Assembly: GCA_003993805.1 (NCBI GenBank)
Contig: RSEF01000001.1
Coordinates: forward strand, 184,230,341-184,294,340
DNA length: 64,000 nt
Direction: 5' to 3'
Source of the DNA: Himantopus leucocephalus
Taxonomy: Eukaryota > Chordata > Aves > Charadriiformes > Recurvirostridae
The notes below the pieces were generated by a model. The model saw nothing but the letters and a program-made list of their open reading frames with translations. It was not told the DNA's origin and searched no databases. Each line of letters begins with the position of its first letter. Position 1 is the stretch's first letter. Positions 1-11,703 of the stretch are shown one piece after another. Made by a program: the position numbers and the translations under genes.

Positions 1-404
1 AATAATGACAGCATCTTCCTCTGCTCATTCTCTTAAAAAAAAAAGTTTCCATTTTCAGATTCTTGCTGAAATAGGCGTGGTTATCTGTCATTTTTGGCTA
101 GTTATCACCCTACTTGCAGTTCCTGTGGAAATATCTCAGATTCCATATCTCTGATCTGTCAACAACAAAGTTCAACCAAAGGGCTTTGGATGCTTTCTTT
201 ACATGCCTTGTCAACCTGTGAAGGCTGAGATAAGGTGGCTTCCACAGGCACTGAGCTCTGTGATGTATTCTATAGCTTGATAACACCTTAAATCTCAAAG
301 TACCACCGTGCATTTTCTTCCATCTGTCATAGTAGTACATATCAGACAGGATCCTGATCTACTACTGTGTGAGAAATTGATATTAAAAAATAGTGCAACT
401 CAGT
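1..404. other. AT-rich noncoding flank
   Basis: No gene, RNA gene or recognisable repeat is visible here. The short open frames have no family resemblance and are taken as chance. Similarity to a retroelement ORF starts near position 405. Confidence 0.5.
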
Positions 405-408
405 TCAA

Positions 409-699
409 TTGTCCCCAGTCAAGGCCTTGGAACAACTGGTTAAGGGATCGGGAGAACAAGTCTTGTTCTCCTCTGTCCCTTCATTTGTGGGCAATGACAA
501 GGGAGTGAACAGGAAGAGCCAGCAGGTCAATGACTGGCTCCGAATCTGGTGCTACCGGCAGGGTTTCGGGTTCTTTGACCACGGCCTGATTTACAGAACA
601 CCAGGCCTGCTAGTAGCAGATGGGAAAAGCCTGTCTCGCAGGGGGAAAAGAGTTCTTGGACTAGAGTTAGCAGGGCTCATTGAGAGAGCCTTAAACTAG
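409..699 (+). pseudogene. C-terminal fragment of a retroelement SGNH-esterase-like ORF
   Basis: A frame of about 96 codons runs open to a TAG stop at 697-699. It starts at a TTG codon only because the upstream part is missing, so this is not a true start. The peptide has the texture of the last part of an SGNH/GDSL esterase: a strand ending VLFSSVPSF, a helix containing NDWLRIWCYRQGFGFFDHG, then a block at about residues 68-83 where the catalytic Asp-x-x-His pair is expected. The Asp is present (residue 71) but the expected His is Ser (residue 74). SGNH esterase domains are known in ORF1 of CR1-type non-LTR retrotransposons, and very similar peptides are common in bird genomes; an origin in another retroelement cannot be excluded. 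The N-terminal half, with the nucleophilic Ser block, is absent. It reads as a dead 5'-truncated retroelement ORF rather than a host gene. Confidence 0.6.
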
Positions 700-831
700 A
701 TTGGTAGAGGGACGGGGATGTAACTGGGCTCGCTAGAGAGGCGCCGGGCTGTAGTAGCTCAGCACTTTTGGGGCGGAGTGCTAGTATTTTTGAGAACTGG
801 AAGGCCCACCAACCCTGTAGGGCAAACACTA
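700..831 (+). mobile_element. Probable continuation of the same retroelement fragment
   Basis: GC-richer sequence follows the stop codon and runs directly into the assembly gap at 832. Its composition matches the ORF fragment and differs from the AT-rich flanks, so it is probably the inter-ORF or downstream part of the same element. No second ORF can be recognised before the gap. Confidence 0.4.
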
Positions 832-931
832 NNNNNNNNNNNNNNNNNNNNNNNNNNNNNNNNNNNNNNNNNNNNNNNNNNNNNNNNNNNNNNNNNNNNN
901 NNNNNNNNNNNNNNNNNNNNNNNNNNNNNNN
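832..931. other. Assembly gap, 100 N
   Basis: Exactly 100 N, the usual placeholder for a gap of unknown size. The left side is retroelement sequence and the right side is a poly-T tract followed by TTTTG repeats, which explains why assembly failed. Confidence 0.99.
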
Positions 932-3900
932 TTTTTTTTTTGTTTTGTTTTGTTTTCAAAGTATATTGGGTTTGCAAAAATATAACAAAAGAGTCTGCTT
1001 TTAATTGGTAGTGTTATTGCAAGGCCCTTGAAACCCAGCCACTTACTAGTTGTTGTGAGTGTGAACGTGATCTGACAAGCACAGCAGAGTCATTAACTAA
1101 TGGATTATAGCTACAGGCTTCCAATAAAAATGTGTAGGTGGTTAGTAGTACTGTAGTGTTACCAGTAATTTTAAAGTCATTCGTAGGTTAGCTTGTGAAA
1201 TTAAAAGTGTAATCAAAAATTTCCCTGCACTACTGCCTTTTTCAGCTGATTTAACTGCAGATTCCCTGGATCATTCAGAAGAGGAACCAAATGACTCAAA
1301 AATAATCATCCACACTACAGTGGATTAGTTGTTTGGATGATAGTTTCACAGTTATATACTTATTTTCATGGAAAATGAATGGAATAGTGTGAGGTAATTG
1401 CTTTNTTTTTTTTTTTTTTTTTTTATATTATACTTACATGTCCTTTATTATTGCTTCATTATGAATGGAAATTTTCAGTTGTAAATAGACAGTTAATGAT
1501 ATAAATATCTATTTGCATGAGCAGCTCCACTATTTGGAGACATATTAATGATACTTTTTGCAGAACAGTGAAAATATCTAACATATGTTATAGATGAATA
1601 TAGGTCACTGTGCCAGCTGTAATAGATAAATATATGCATATCTATGCATAGTGACATACATAGATATAACACGTTCAGCTAGGGTACAGAGAAGTTCAGA
1701 TAATGTAGATTATTACTAATGATACTGACCTTTGGCTGCCCAACTTGCCTTCAGCATTTAAAGAAATAGCCTGACTGATCTTAAGGTGGTCATAGTTAAA
1801 AATAACCTGGTTATGCTCTGTTGATACTCTGTGCAGTCTAACCAGACTCCTAGGGTCACATTTTCAAGAAATTCTAGCGAGGAGCCTATTCTCACAAGCT
1901 CTTTTTCTTAATATATGGACCATCCAGTTCATCTCTGGGACGCCTAACAAAAATAGTCTCTTGAACCCTAATTTGCACATTATGCACAGTTGAGCCTCCT
2001 AGCCTATAATATGAGCTATGCCTCCCAATAGATCAAAATACTTTGGTATTAAAAGTATGTGTTAATACTTACTTTCTATCCTGAAAGTCAGACAGCATTT
2101 TGAGCTGCTCTCCGTGTAAATGGCAGAAGAAGAGGTCATGTCAAAAGTGGGGAATAGGATGAAAAAAACCAACTTTATAGACATTTGTGAGTTTATCCAT
2201 GTTATTTTGCAAACAATGACAACATTATTGTGAAAGAATTATACTTTGAAAGACCTCTGGTTAAGTGAAAAATAATGAAGAATCCTAGACTGGCCAGATC
2301 GTAAGTTGCTTTGCACGCTTTATTCACTTTTGGGCTTACGGGTGATCACGTGGTTCCACAATAACATACATGAATAAATTAAAAAAAAAAATCTTTATAA
2401 AAGCTCAATAAAAGTTGAAGAAACATTTAGGAAATAACAATTGGATCCTTTGGAAGATATCTTAGTACAAAAGACACTCATGGGCCACAGTCTTTCATTT
2501 TTGGAAGAACATTTTCTGTGACTTTATATGTCTCTATCGCTTGCTTGTTTTGCTAAAAGTATATTCTAGTCCTCTGTATAATTTAGTTCAACTGCTGTGG
2601 CTCTTCACACACTAAAAGAATAAATCCTGGTAGCACTGTACGTTGATGTCTGTCTATATTGCATGTCTTTCATTTAGAAATCAGTTTGTTTGGGTTGGTG
2701 GTAAGACAGAGTGAATTTTTCAATGGGGCAGGTCCAGAAGTGACTGTTGATGTTGCCTACTCTGTTGCACAAGTGCAGGGAAAGAAAAGGAGAGAGATTA
2801 GACTGGTGTTACTGGAGAGGCAGAGAAAGGAATGGCTTGGAAGTTGTCAGGTAAACTGCCAGCTGGATAGATCATGCGTAACAGCGTAGGCAGGGTATAC
2901 GAAGAATGGAGTGCTGGGGAACTGGCATTGGTATATGTAATTCTTCCACGTATATGGAAATATTTTAGAACAGCTCTGTGCTGCTCAAAGTACGAAAGCT
3001 GTTTTATTTATGGCTCAAAAATGTCCATGAATCATTATGTCAACTGAACAAACTTGAAGGGAATAATGCTTGTCCTCAGAAGACTGTGAAATTCCAGAGC
3101 AAACTGGAAAACAACCCAAATTGAGAAAGGGAGCACTTAGTTGAGGGAAAAGATGAATGTCATATCACTTAATTCAGCCTCCTTCCTTTTTGGTCTTGTC
3201 AAATGCTTGCCTATCACAAGATGCCAGCCTACTCAATGTTGTATTCTGCTACAATGTATATGGCATCTCATAAATCTGGCATTTCACTGACAGCAGTATT
3301 CTTCTACCTTGATTGCCCATTAAAATCTGTATAATTAGGTTGAGTCTATGAGATCTGAGGAGCATGTCTAGACTAGCCAATGGTGTTAAACTGTCATAGT
3401 GCCAGATATAATGTTTAAGAGCAGATAGCACTGACCTCCAAAATGCATTGAGGAAATATTTGCATATTGCACATCTCTGCTAAAACTAACAGTAGTATAA
3501 GAACAGGTTTGGGTTTTCATTTGTTTGGGGTTTTTTTGTGTTTTTTATTTTTTATATCATATGTGGTATTACTTCCTCAAGTGTGTATAATTTCTATACG
3601 TTCTGTTCAGTGCATCTGAAATTAAAGTATAAGTCACATGCAAATGAGTCTCTAATGTGGCAGGAACACAGAGTGGTATATTCAGTCTTCAGAAAATATG
3701 GTAAAGATGTCAAAATACTGTGTTTTTTTCAAGTAATTTTTTCATATATTAATTCTTAGCCTAGATTAAATAACTGTATCATTTAAATTATTTTACTGGA
3801 TCAAAAAATTCAAATCTCTTTTCCACTGGAACAGATAAGTGCCTATAAGCTTGGGTTTAGTGTCTACCTAAATCATTAACAGCGGTTTTGTTTTGATGGA

Positions 3901-5205
3901 GTTTATTTCACAGCTTTGATCATTTGAATCAGCCAGTCACAATCAAAAAGGGTGGATTGATGTAGCTAATTGTATGTCTCCATATTATACTTCAGTAAAG
4001 TCCCCGTTTAAAATAGCTGAGAGATGACCAGTTAAAAAAAAGAAAATGAAAATAAATAATTGAAAATAATCTTGAGCTTCTTTCTGTAGTTGAGGATCAG
4101 CTTTGCTGATAATCTGCCTTCTGAAAGGTTTATCAGGCTAGGCCATTGATTTGTGTATTAAAGGGCCAAGCTGCAAGCAACTTGAAAATAGTGCTTTCTA
4201 CTGTAATAGTTGGTTGTGCCCCATAATGGAAACTGGATATTTTTGAAGGAGAGAAAAGCAATGATTTTCATTGTTGGGGTTTTGTTTATCTGTTTGTTTT
4301 TTCAAGGTGCTGCCTTTTCAGGCACAACATTTGAGGAAAGTTGTCTTTAGTTATCATAGTAAGCACATTTGTTTGATGATCAGAAATAAAAAGTTAATTA
4401 GCATAGAGATCTAAACTTCCAGCCATGTGTGCATAGTCATACATAGATATTCCTCTTTATCCAACTAATGTGGTTTTAGGAAGCACCAGAATGATCAGCT
4501 AATTATGAAGCACTTTGGTTATTTCTAGGTGTGTTTTGCATAGTAGGTTCTCTGATACACTGTACTAATCAAATAATTTCTATTCAGCCATACGAAGTGT
4601 AATAAAGAATGAGTACCTTTTCTATTGGCGTATCCTGTTCCCTCAAATCTTTTCATGTGTCTCTCACAAAACTTTACTACCCTTTCAACTCTTCCCAAAT
4701 AACACTTCTAATTCATAAGGGTAAAGAAGACCTACCAGTTTTATCTTCATTAGCATGTTGCGTGGTAAACAAATTTGGCATGCAAGAATTTCGCTGTGTT
4801 ACGATTAATTCAATCATTAGACTAACATTTGCTGCACTACAAATACCCATTTCAACCTATTGAATTTATTATCTAATATCTGTGGGCACTGATTAGCAGT
4901 TTTGCTCATTATCACTCTGAACCTGCTACATAAATCATGGCCTTCAATTGTTTGTGTGATTGTTCCCTGAACTTTTTTTAACCTTTCTGGCTCAAGTGTT
5001 TCAACTAGATTTTAAAAAGATAAATATTTCGTTTTTCATGTTTAATCTTGACTGTAAATAAGAAGAATATATGAAAAATTATCTGCAACTAAATAGAAAG
5101 AATGTCTGTCTCATTACTCAGCCTGGCTCTATGCTATGAAACAAGTGTGTACATTTTTATTTTGCTAAATACTCATATTTTTCAACCTCATTCACTTAAT
5201 ATATT
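932..5205. other. AT-rich noncoding stretch
   Basis: It starts with a poly-T/(TTTTG)n tract at 932-957. No gene or identifiable transposon was found. Short open frames here (for example 2659-2889 and 4609-4863) show no domain, repeat or family resemblance. A single N in a T homopolymer lies at 1405. Confidence 0.5.
1405..1405. other. Single-N contig join in poly-T
   Basis: One ambiguous base sits inside a run of T (CTTTN followed by about 19 T). It resembles the other single-N joins in the window and probably marks a contig overlap through a homopolymer. Confidence 0.7.
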
Positions 5206-5239
5206 CACACACACACCCTTTTAAAAAAAAAAAAAAAAA
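5206..5239 (+). repeat. (CA)n microsatellite plus poly-A
   Basis: A short CA run at 5206-5216 is followed, after a few bases, by 17 A at 5223-5239. It lies just upstream of the first LTR. Confidence 0.85.
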
Positions 5240-5448
5240 TTAAATTGGATGTGGTTTCCAGAATTCTATAGACATGTATTTGGTGCAGGCCCCTGGGTGT
5301 TGGTAGTGGGGGCTGCAGGGGCGGCCTCTGTGAGGAGAGGCCGGGGCTGCCCTGTGCCGGTCACAGCCGGTTCCAGCCGGCTCCAACTGACCCACTGCAG
5401 GGCACGGCTGAGCCCCTCGGACAAGGTGGTGACACCTCAGGGAAAGTG

Positions 5449-5456
5449 TATTTAAG
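5449..5456 (+). promoter_or_regulatory. TATA-like box of the LTR
   Basis: TATTTAAG followed by AAAGGGTAAAAAA, at the same place as in the sister LTR (10850-10857). Its position upstream of the poly-A signal fits the U3/R boundary of an LTR. Activity is unknown. Confidence 0.45.
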
Positions 5457-5737
5457 AAAGGGTAAAAAATGTTGCCTGGCAGTGAGAAGTGAGGGAAAAT
5501 GTGAGAGAAACAGCCCTGCAGACGCCAGGGTGAGAGGAGGGGAGGAGGTGCCCCAGGCACCAGAGCAGAGATTCCCCTGCAGCCTCTGGAGAAGACCACA
5601 CTGGAGAAAGTTTATCCACACATCAGGAATAAAGGAGTGAAGTTGAGCCTGGAAAAAAGGCGGAAGTGAGGGGAAGGCATTGCTTTATTTAATTTTTTTT
5701 CTTTGTTTTTTTACCATCCAGGTCTATTTTAGTTGGC

Positions 5738-5743
5738 AATAAA
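5738..5743 (+). promoter_or_regulatory. LTR poly-A signal AATAAA
   Basis: Canonical AATAAA within GGCAATAAATTAAG. The sister LTR has AGTAAA at the matching position. Confidence 0.5.
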
Positions 5744-5927
5744 TTAAGTTATTTTTCCCCAAGTCAAGCCTTGTTTTGCCCGTGTTGGTAATTGCTTAAC
5801 AGTCTTCTCATCTTTATCTCAGCCCACGAGTGTTTCTATGTTATTTTCTCTCCTGTCCTGTAGAGGAGCGGGAGTGAGAGAGCGGCTGGATGGGCATCTG
5901 GCAGCCAGCCAAGGTCAACCCAGCACA

Positions 5928-8900
5928 AGTGGTAGTTTAGACTAGTTGCCTAGGAAAATAGCCTCAAAGTTCAGAGAAAAATATTATTCGAGAAATACTC
6001 ATCCTTACCAGTGAAGATCTCAGTTAAAACATTATGGCCAGTTTCTAATCTATCCTATATGATTTTGATTTCTAGATTTCTGCTGTCTCAGTTTGTAATC
6101 TTCCTGAGGATGCTCTAGTCTATCCAGTCCACACTTCCATGTAAAATAAGTTTGTCACATACTAATTCTGTGACATTACCATACAGATATACGTGAAGAA
6201 TTTTGGCAGAAGATGTCATAACTCTTCTTAATTATACATAATGAAGTTTTGAGAATCTAATGTTTTGAATGTATATATACTTGCATTTCAGAGAAGGATC
6301 TTGTCATATCACCGAGGCAACTCTCATAACTATCAAATTTCACAACAGGACCTATGCTCAACGAAGTACTATTCTCCCCCTGTCTCTACCCAAGGTTTTG
6401 TTGAAGCCTTTGCTTCCTCGACAAAATCTTTTCATGCGGAACGGCAAGCTTTCTCCTAAAAGAGCTGTATTGTTCTGTGTTTCCCATCTAGGAAGTCAAG
6501 CTTCCTTAGTGACATACGAGAATATTATTGGAATCATAAACCCAAAGATAATAAGCCGTGTCTCACCTATATTAGGGTCAGCGGGGAGAGGTAGCAGCAA
6601 GAAACTAGAATCTATTAAGCACAGAACATTTTCCTGTTTTCTTATGTGAAGAAGCTATAAAGAGTCTAAGTCAGCCTGCCATTTCAGCTCCTTACGAGGG
6701 CTGTAACCATACCATTCAAATAATATGCTTCCATAGTATAAGCTTTCACTTTCCATATAAGTAAAAAGGTGCCTGGGAAGAAAAAAATGTAACATTTCCC
6801 AATCTGCTTTGCACAACAGAAGCTCTTACAGGTTCCAGATGACCTGTGCTGAGCTATCCCTCACCTCATTTACACTGCTTCCCAGAAATTTTGAAGACTG
6901 GTTTACACAGTGATAGGGTATAACAAGAGTTTTTTGAAATATTCACATTACTTTTTAAAGGATATTTTTCCTTTTGGTTCTTACAAAACTACATATATAA
7001 ATAAAAATAGAAGTCTTGCATTACTGTCATAAAACAAAATTAGGATATGGACACCATAAGGTATCTGAAATATGTAGCACTGCTGCTTTTTGGATTGGTA
7101 TCTAGCTTTATCTTAAACACATTACTGTAAGAATCTCACTTTCTTGCTTCAGCAGAACAAAAAATGTTGTGTTTTCATAATTGTGGGTTTTTTTCTGGAA
7201 AAGGGGCAGGAGACATTGCAGATGCTTTGTACTGTATTCTCTTTCCTTCCTTCCCCTCTCAGGTCTAATACATTGCTATTCTGAATGGCTTATGCAGGAA
7301 CTATGAAAATGAATTCTGAATATTAAATAATGCATATCTAAACCTGAAAAATGCATTTTAAAAAACTCAAGGGTTAGAGTCTTTCAATTCACATTGCACG
7401 AAACTTTTTTTAACCCAACAATACCATTAACATTTATTTCCAGGTGAGTATATTTTTATTGCATGCCTGTATCTGGAAAAGCATTCAGATCTTTATTTTT
7501 TTCCTAAAATTACTGCCCTGACATACAACTGTGAACAGCTTAAAAGGAAAAACTGTAAACAGCTGTCACAGAATACGTTGATGTTTCACAAGGCTTTGCT
7601 TGCAATCATTTTTTTCAAAGTACTGTAAGAGACTCTGCTTATGTTTCCATTATAGAGAGCCTCATTCTCTGCTAAATAGTGTGTGCATCTTTTGTCCCTG
7701 GTGCTTTATTATTTCATCCTTTGGATCTATTTTTCGCTTGGTTGAATAGTCAACTATTTAACATGAGTTCAGATAACCTTTGAAAATGGCTTTTCCTGAT
7801 GTTTGCTATGCAAGACCTGTTCGCCAAATGCAAGCAGCAGCACTCTTGAGAGGATTTTTGGTTTGTTTTATTCTGGTTTTCTTTGATTTTTTCCCCTTTC
7901 TTTTTCCTAATCTGACTACAAGGCGTATTTAGGAGTGTAAGCCCACAACTGCTTACATCACTTCCACCTTCTGTCTGCGCAACTGGAAATCCAGATATAT
8001 GATAAAGTGAGCAGAATAAAGATGCAAAAAAAAGCCCAGAGAGTAAGAGACAAATGGAGCAGTCTGGTCAAGGTGTCCTGTTTTGTGGTGTTCAGAGACA
8101 ACCTTGACTCATTATGTTACAGTACATCCTATGGGTCAGTGTCCCAATTTTTACACAGAGTCTCTTGGGACCTAGTTACCCATTGACGAGGAGTATCCTT
8201 TAAGCGTATTTATAGATGATATCGAACTCTGTGTCATTGTTTTTACTAATATTATATATAATTTAGCTAACCTGGAAGATGTTTTCTGTCTCTCCACAAA
8301 AATCTTCAGAGGTAAATTCCCAAATGCTACACTTCCAGGAAGATTCTGCTCAGTTGTTTGAGCTTTCTAGGTAGTTTATGAACTCCCAAGATACCTTCCT
8401 TCCAATCAACTGAACCTATTCCTGTTTTTAAATAATTTCTTACGATATAATGATGTAACTAAAGGTAATATTACAACTGTTATAAATGCAGTTGAAATTC
8501 TAATTTGCTCGTGCCATCAGGATATCACAAACGTGTTGCCTGGTTAGTATGGCAAATACACATTTCTGTAGACAGGGAAAGTTCTGCCATGACAGATTAA
8601 CTTCTGATAGAAGATTGATTCCATCTTTTGATTTTCATGGTATTCCTCAAATGGGATGAATGCTGAGCCATACAGCAAGAATAGTATCTGACTCCCAGCA
8701 AGCAGTTAAAATTTGATTATAGTTTATCTAGACCTGATACATGACCATGACCACATAATTCCCTAATTAGAATTGTTTAGCCTGTTGGGCTTTACATGAA
8801 GTTCAATATTCTGTTCAGTCAAAACGCTATTAAAATAGAAGGGAATTTAGAAGTCAGTAATTTTAAAATCATGATTCTGGAAACTAAGCTTTCTAAACCA

Positions 8901-10699
8901 TTCAGTTTATTGCTTCATCTGTTTGAAATTTAGCTACAATGGAGGAGCACTGGATTTTTAGTTTGATCAGGCAAATAAAATGTTTTCATGTGTTACTCCT
9001 TCTTTACAGAATTTTGTAAAGTACGGTGTTGTCTGCATTGAGACCAAAAACTTGCTACCCACTGAAGATGGATGACAGTGTCAGTTGAATTGTGGTCCAT
9101 AAAAAGAAAAGTACTTCTTTAGCCACTCACAAGCATTATAGAAACATAGCTCATGATGCTAAGAAATAGCATGCTTGCCTTTGTGGTAAGTGCTGATGAT
9201 CAAAACAAGAGTCCTGAAGAGGAGAAAGATACTGTATCTGTGACTAAATGTTGTGTGAGATTTCTGTATTTAGGACATGTTGAAGAGAATGTGTCATATG
9301 TTTTATTCAGTTCTGATTTTAACTTTGTCCTCCTTTTTTTTTTCCCCAACATTGTGTGTGTATGTATGTATTCCTGAGGTTCTCCCCTTTGAGTGTAAAA
9401 TAAAATAAAAAGTAATAACACTGAAAAGCCGATGGGCAAAAATTGATTCATAAATGAGAAGGTGGCATTCATCTCAGTGCTCTTATTGGAAACCTAAATC
9501 TCAGTAAATTTGTAGCCTAAGGATACAATGGGCTTAAAGGATTTCTGTCTCTGAAGAAAAATTAGAACGCCTTTGAGGTAAGGTAAATGGAAAAGGTTGT
9601 TTGGGCAAACGTGGAGCTCTAGCACTATTAAATGTTAAGCACCATCAGGGGGTATCTCAGTCATTAACAAGAGTGGCATGTTGAAGATTGTTTCAAGCAG
9701 GAGAAGAGTTATGGATGGCTATGTGGAGGTGGCACAATGCTACAGGGAAATTATGTCAAGCAAAAAGAAGATTTTTTTAAACTTATTGTGGGGGGAAAAA
9801 GTACTGAAATAGCATTCTTTCTTTATGTACTTTAGAATCTTTTCCCCAAAATAACCCTATGTTGCCTTCTAAATGAACAAATCTGGAACACTAACTTTGA
9901 AGTCCACCGTACAGCCTTGTGCGTACCATTCTGCCTTGATCTTTGACATATTTTTTGTTCACTTGCAGTGTAAACATAAGTACCAACTTAATCCAAACAT
10001 AAGCGTGTTCACTTCAGATCCAAGTAGTTAGCAGTCTTGACTGACTTGAAAGTGTTTTATGGACCTTGTGTGTTAGTTTTGTATATAATTAAAAGGGATC
10101 TCGGGGGTTCTGTAGGCAGCCAGTAAGTTAAGCTATCTGGTGTGAGAATAATGTGTTGCTATCTAGGGAAGGAAAGATTTAGGAGCCAAGCTAGGATCCC
10201 CGTTTCAAGCCAACAGAGCTTGAGAAGTGAGCAGACATGAAGTGTTATATCTCTAGGCAGTAGTTACCAGCTTTCTCATTACGCTAGCACATCCTCCTGG
10301 CTGCTCTGCAAAATGGCCCTGAGATTAGAAGCTCTGCAGGAAGCTATCTGTGTTCTCACAGTTGGAAATATGTTGTTAGGATGACAGCAGTTACATAGAA
10401 AATGGGTATTAAGACAGTCTTAGGCATCAAGAATATTTTGCTTTCCCAGTTTGCCTTAAGGTATTGCTTAGAGAGAATAGCAGGTAGTGTGGCCTGTGCT
10501 GTAATCCTATTTGAGAGTAAATAGTGAGAAATGTATAGTATACAATAAACTGTACTGTAGGAGGACCTTAACATTTTGCTCACAGAGTGATCTTTAGTTT
10601 ATTATAGAAATACTTTTCCATATCTTCACCACTTCCTTTACCATTTGTTATCACATAATATCCTTGCAGCTACTTGTATTTGGTTTATGTGGAAAAATT
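5928..10699. other. AT-rich noncoding stretch between two LTRs
   Basis: No primer binding site next to the left LTR, no polypurine tract before the right LTR, and no gag, pol or env similarity in between. The longest open frame, 126 codons at 6269-6649, has no recognisable domain. A TG/TATG microsatellite lies at 9352-9371. Nothing else can be identified. Confidence 0.5.
9352..9371 (+). repeat. (TG)n(TATG)n microsatellite
   Basis: TGTGTGTG followed by three TATG-type units. A short simple repeat with no functional inference. Confidence 0.8.
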
Positions 10700-11149
10700 T
10701 GCTGGTGAGGGGGCTGGGGGGTGGAGGGGGGGTGAGAAGATGCCAGAGGCTGCCCCCATGTCAGGCAAAACCAGTTCCAGCTGGCTCCAAGAGGGAACTG
10801 GCACTTGCCAAAGCTGAGCCATTCAGCGACATTGGTAGCACCTCTGTGATATTTAAGAAAGGGTAAAAAAACACTGCACAACAGCACCTGGGAGAAAGGA
10901 GTGAGAAAATGTGAGAGAAACAACTCTGCAGACACCCAGGTCAGTGAAGAAGGAGGGGGAGGAGGTGCTCCAAGTGCTGGAGCAGAGATTCCCCTGCAGC
11001 CCATGGTGAAGACCATGGTGATGCAGGTGGTCCCCATGCAGCCCATGTAGGTCCATGGTGGAGCAGATATTCACACTGCAGCCCATGGAGGACTCCATGC
11101 CACAGCAGGTGGATGTGCCCTGAAGGAAGCTGTAGCCTGTGGAGAGCCC

Positions 11150-11443
11150 ATGCTTCAGCAAGCTCCTGGCAAGACCTGTGACCCTGTGGGGGACCCTTCA
11201 GGTCCATTCCTGAAGGATTTCACCCCTTGGAAAAGACCCATGCAGGACCACTTCCTGAAGAACTACAACCCAAATGAAAGGCCCATGCTGGAACAGTTCA
11301 TGAAGGACTGTATCTCATGGGCAGGAACCCCTGCTGGAGCATGGGAAGAATGTGAGGAGAAAGGACTGGCAGAGACAAAGCATTATGAACTGACTGCAAC
11401 ACCCATTCACCATCTCCCTGCACCAGGCGAGGGGAGGAGGTAG
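11150..11443 (+). other. Open frame with a 15-residue repeat inside the LTR
   Basis: A 97-codon ATG-started frame lies wholly inside the LTR. Because the DNA array has a 45-bp period, the peptide repeats every 15 residues: FLKDFTPWKRPMQDH, FLKNYNPNERPMLEQ, then FMKDCISWAG. The rest is acidic and Pro-rich, with no signal peptide or membrane segment. Nothing shows that it is translated. A period divisible by three keeps a frame open by construction, so it may be a by-product of the array. It is listed because the frame is longer than the array alone would require. Confidence 0.3.
11207..11320 (+). repeat. 45-bp tandem array within the LTR
   Basis: TTC(C/A)TGAAG recurs at 11207, 11252 and 11297, exactly 45 bp apart, each followed by a diverged segment and a GGACCCATG-like motif. 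It is the main length difference from the LTR at 5281-5927. Confidence 0.75.
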
Positions 11444-11703
11444 AGAAGTCTGGAGTGAAGCTGAGCCTGGGAAGAAGAGAGGGGTCGGGGCAAGGTGTTT
11501 TTTAGATTTGTTCTTATTTCTCCTTGTCCTAGTCTGTTTAATTGGCAGTAAATTGAATTAAACTGAGTCTGTTTTGCCTGTAACGCTAATTGGTAAGTAA
11601 TATCCCTTTTTGTTGTATTTTTTTCCCCCTATCCTGTTGAGGATGGGGAGGGATAGAGTGGCTTGGTGGGCACCAGGTGGCCAGCCAAGGTCAACCCACC
11701 ACA

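Larger units (their letters stand above)
5281..5927 (+). mobile_element. Solo-type ERV LTR, internally deleted copy
   Basis: A GC-rich block in AT-rich surroundings, clearly homologous in order and content to the block at 10700-11703. Shared landmarks are a TATA-like TATTTAAG (5449-5456), a conserved segment ending GCAGAGATTCCCCTGCAG, a poly-A signal AATAAA (5738-5743), the Pol II-type T-rich stretch after it, and the terminal GCCAGCCAAGGTCAACCCA. Promoter and poly-A signal order puts the element on the plus strand. TATA to poly-A signal is 289 bp here against 697 bp in the other copy, so about 400 bp of internal repeat array is missing. The start is approximate; no clear target-site duplication was found. 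The ERV class is not assigned, although this LTR type is common in bird genomes. No gag, pol or env sequence is next to it. Confidence 0.75.
10700..11703 (+). mobile_element. Solo-type ERV LTR, near full length
   Basis: About 1 kb, GC-rich and G-rich at its start, same family as 5281-5927. It has TATTTAAG (10850-10857), a repeated middle, a degraded poly-A signal AGTAAA (11547-11552), and the terminus GGCCAGCCAAGGTCAACCCACCACA. The middle has two layers of tandem structure: a GCAGCCCATG-like unit at 10996, 11038, 11078 and (degraded) 11132, and a second array with exact 45-bp spacing at 11207, 11252 and 11297. This second array is missing from the sister copy. The 5' boundary is set at TGCTGG, the nearest TG to the start of the G-rich block; no target-site duplication is evident. 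The class is not assigned. No retroviral internal genes adjoin it, so it is best read as a solo LTR. Confidence 0.78.

Noticed and set aside
740..780. GTAGTAGCTCAG as a tRNA-like box A
   Set aside because: No box B and no cloverleaf; it is part of the retroelement fragment.
6269..6649. 126-codon plus-strand frame
   Set aside because: No domain, signal or repeat; this length is expected by chance in 64 kb.
8190..8240. TTTATAGATGATATCGAACTC resembles the CR1 reverse-transcriptase region
   Set aside because: Too short and isolated; no flanking CR1 landmarks in order.
5281..11703. The two plus-strand LTRs as the 5' and 3' LTRs of one provirus
   Set aside because: The 4.8 kb between them is AT-rich without a primer binding site, polypurine tract or gag/pol/env similarity, and the LTRs are very different in length and sequence.
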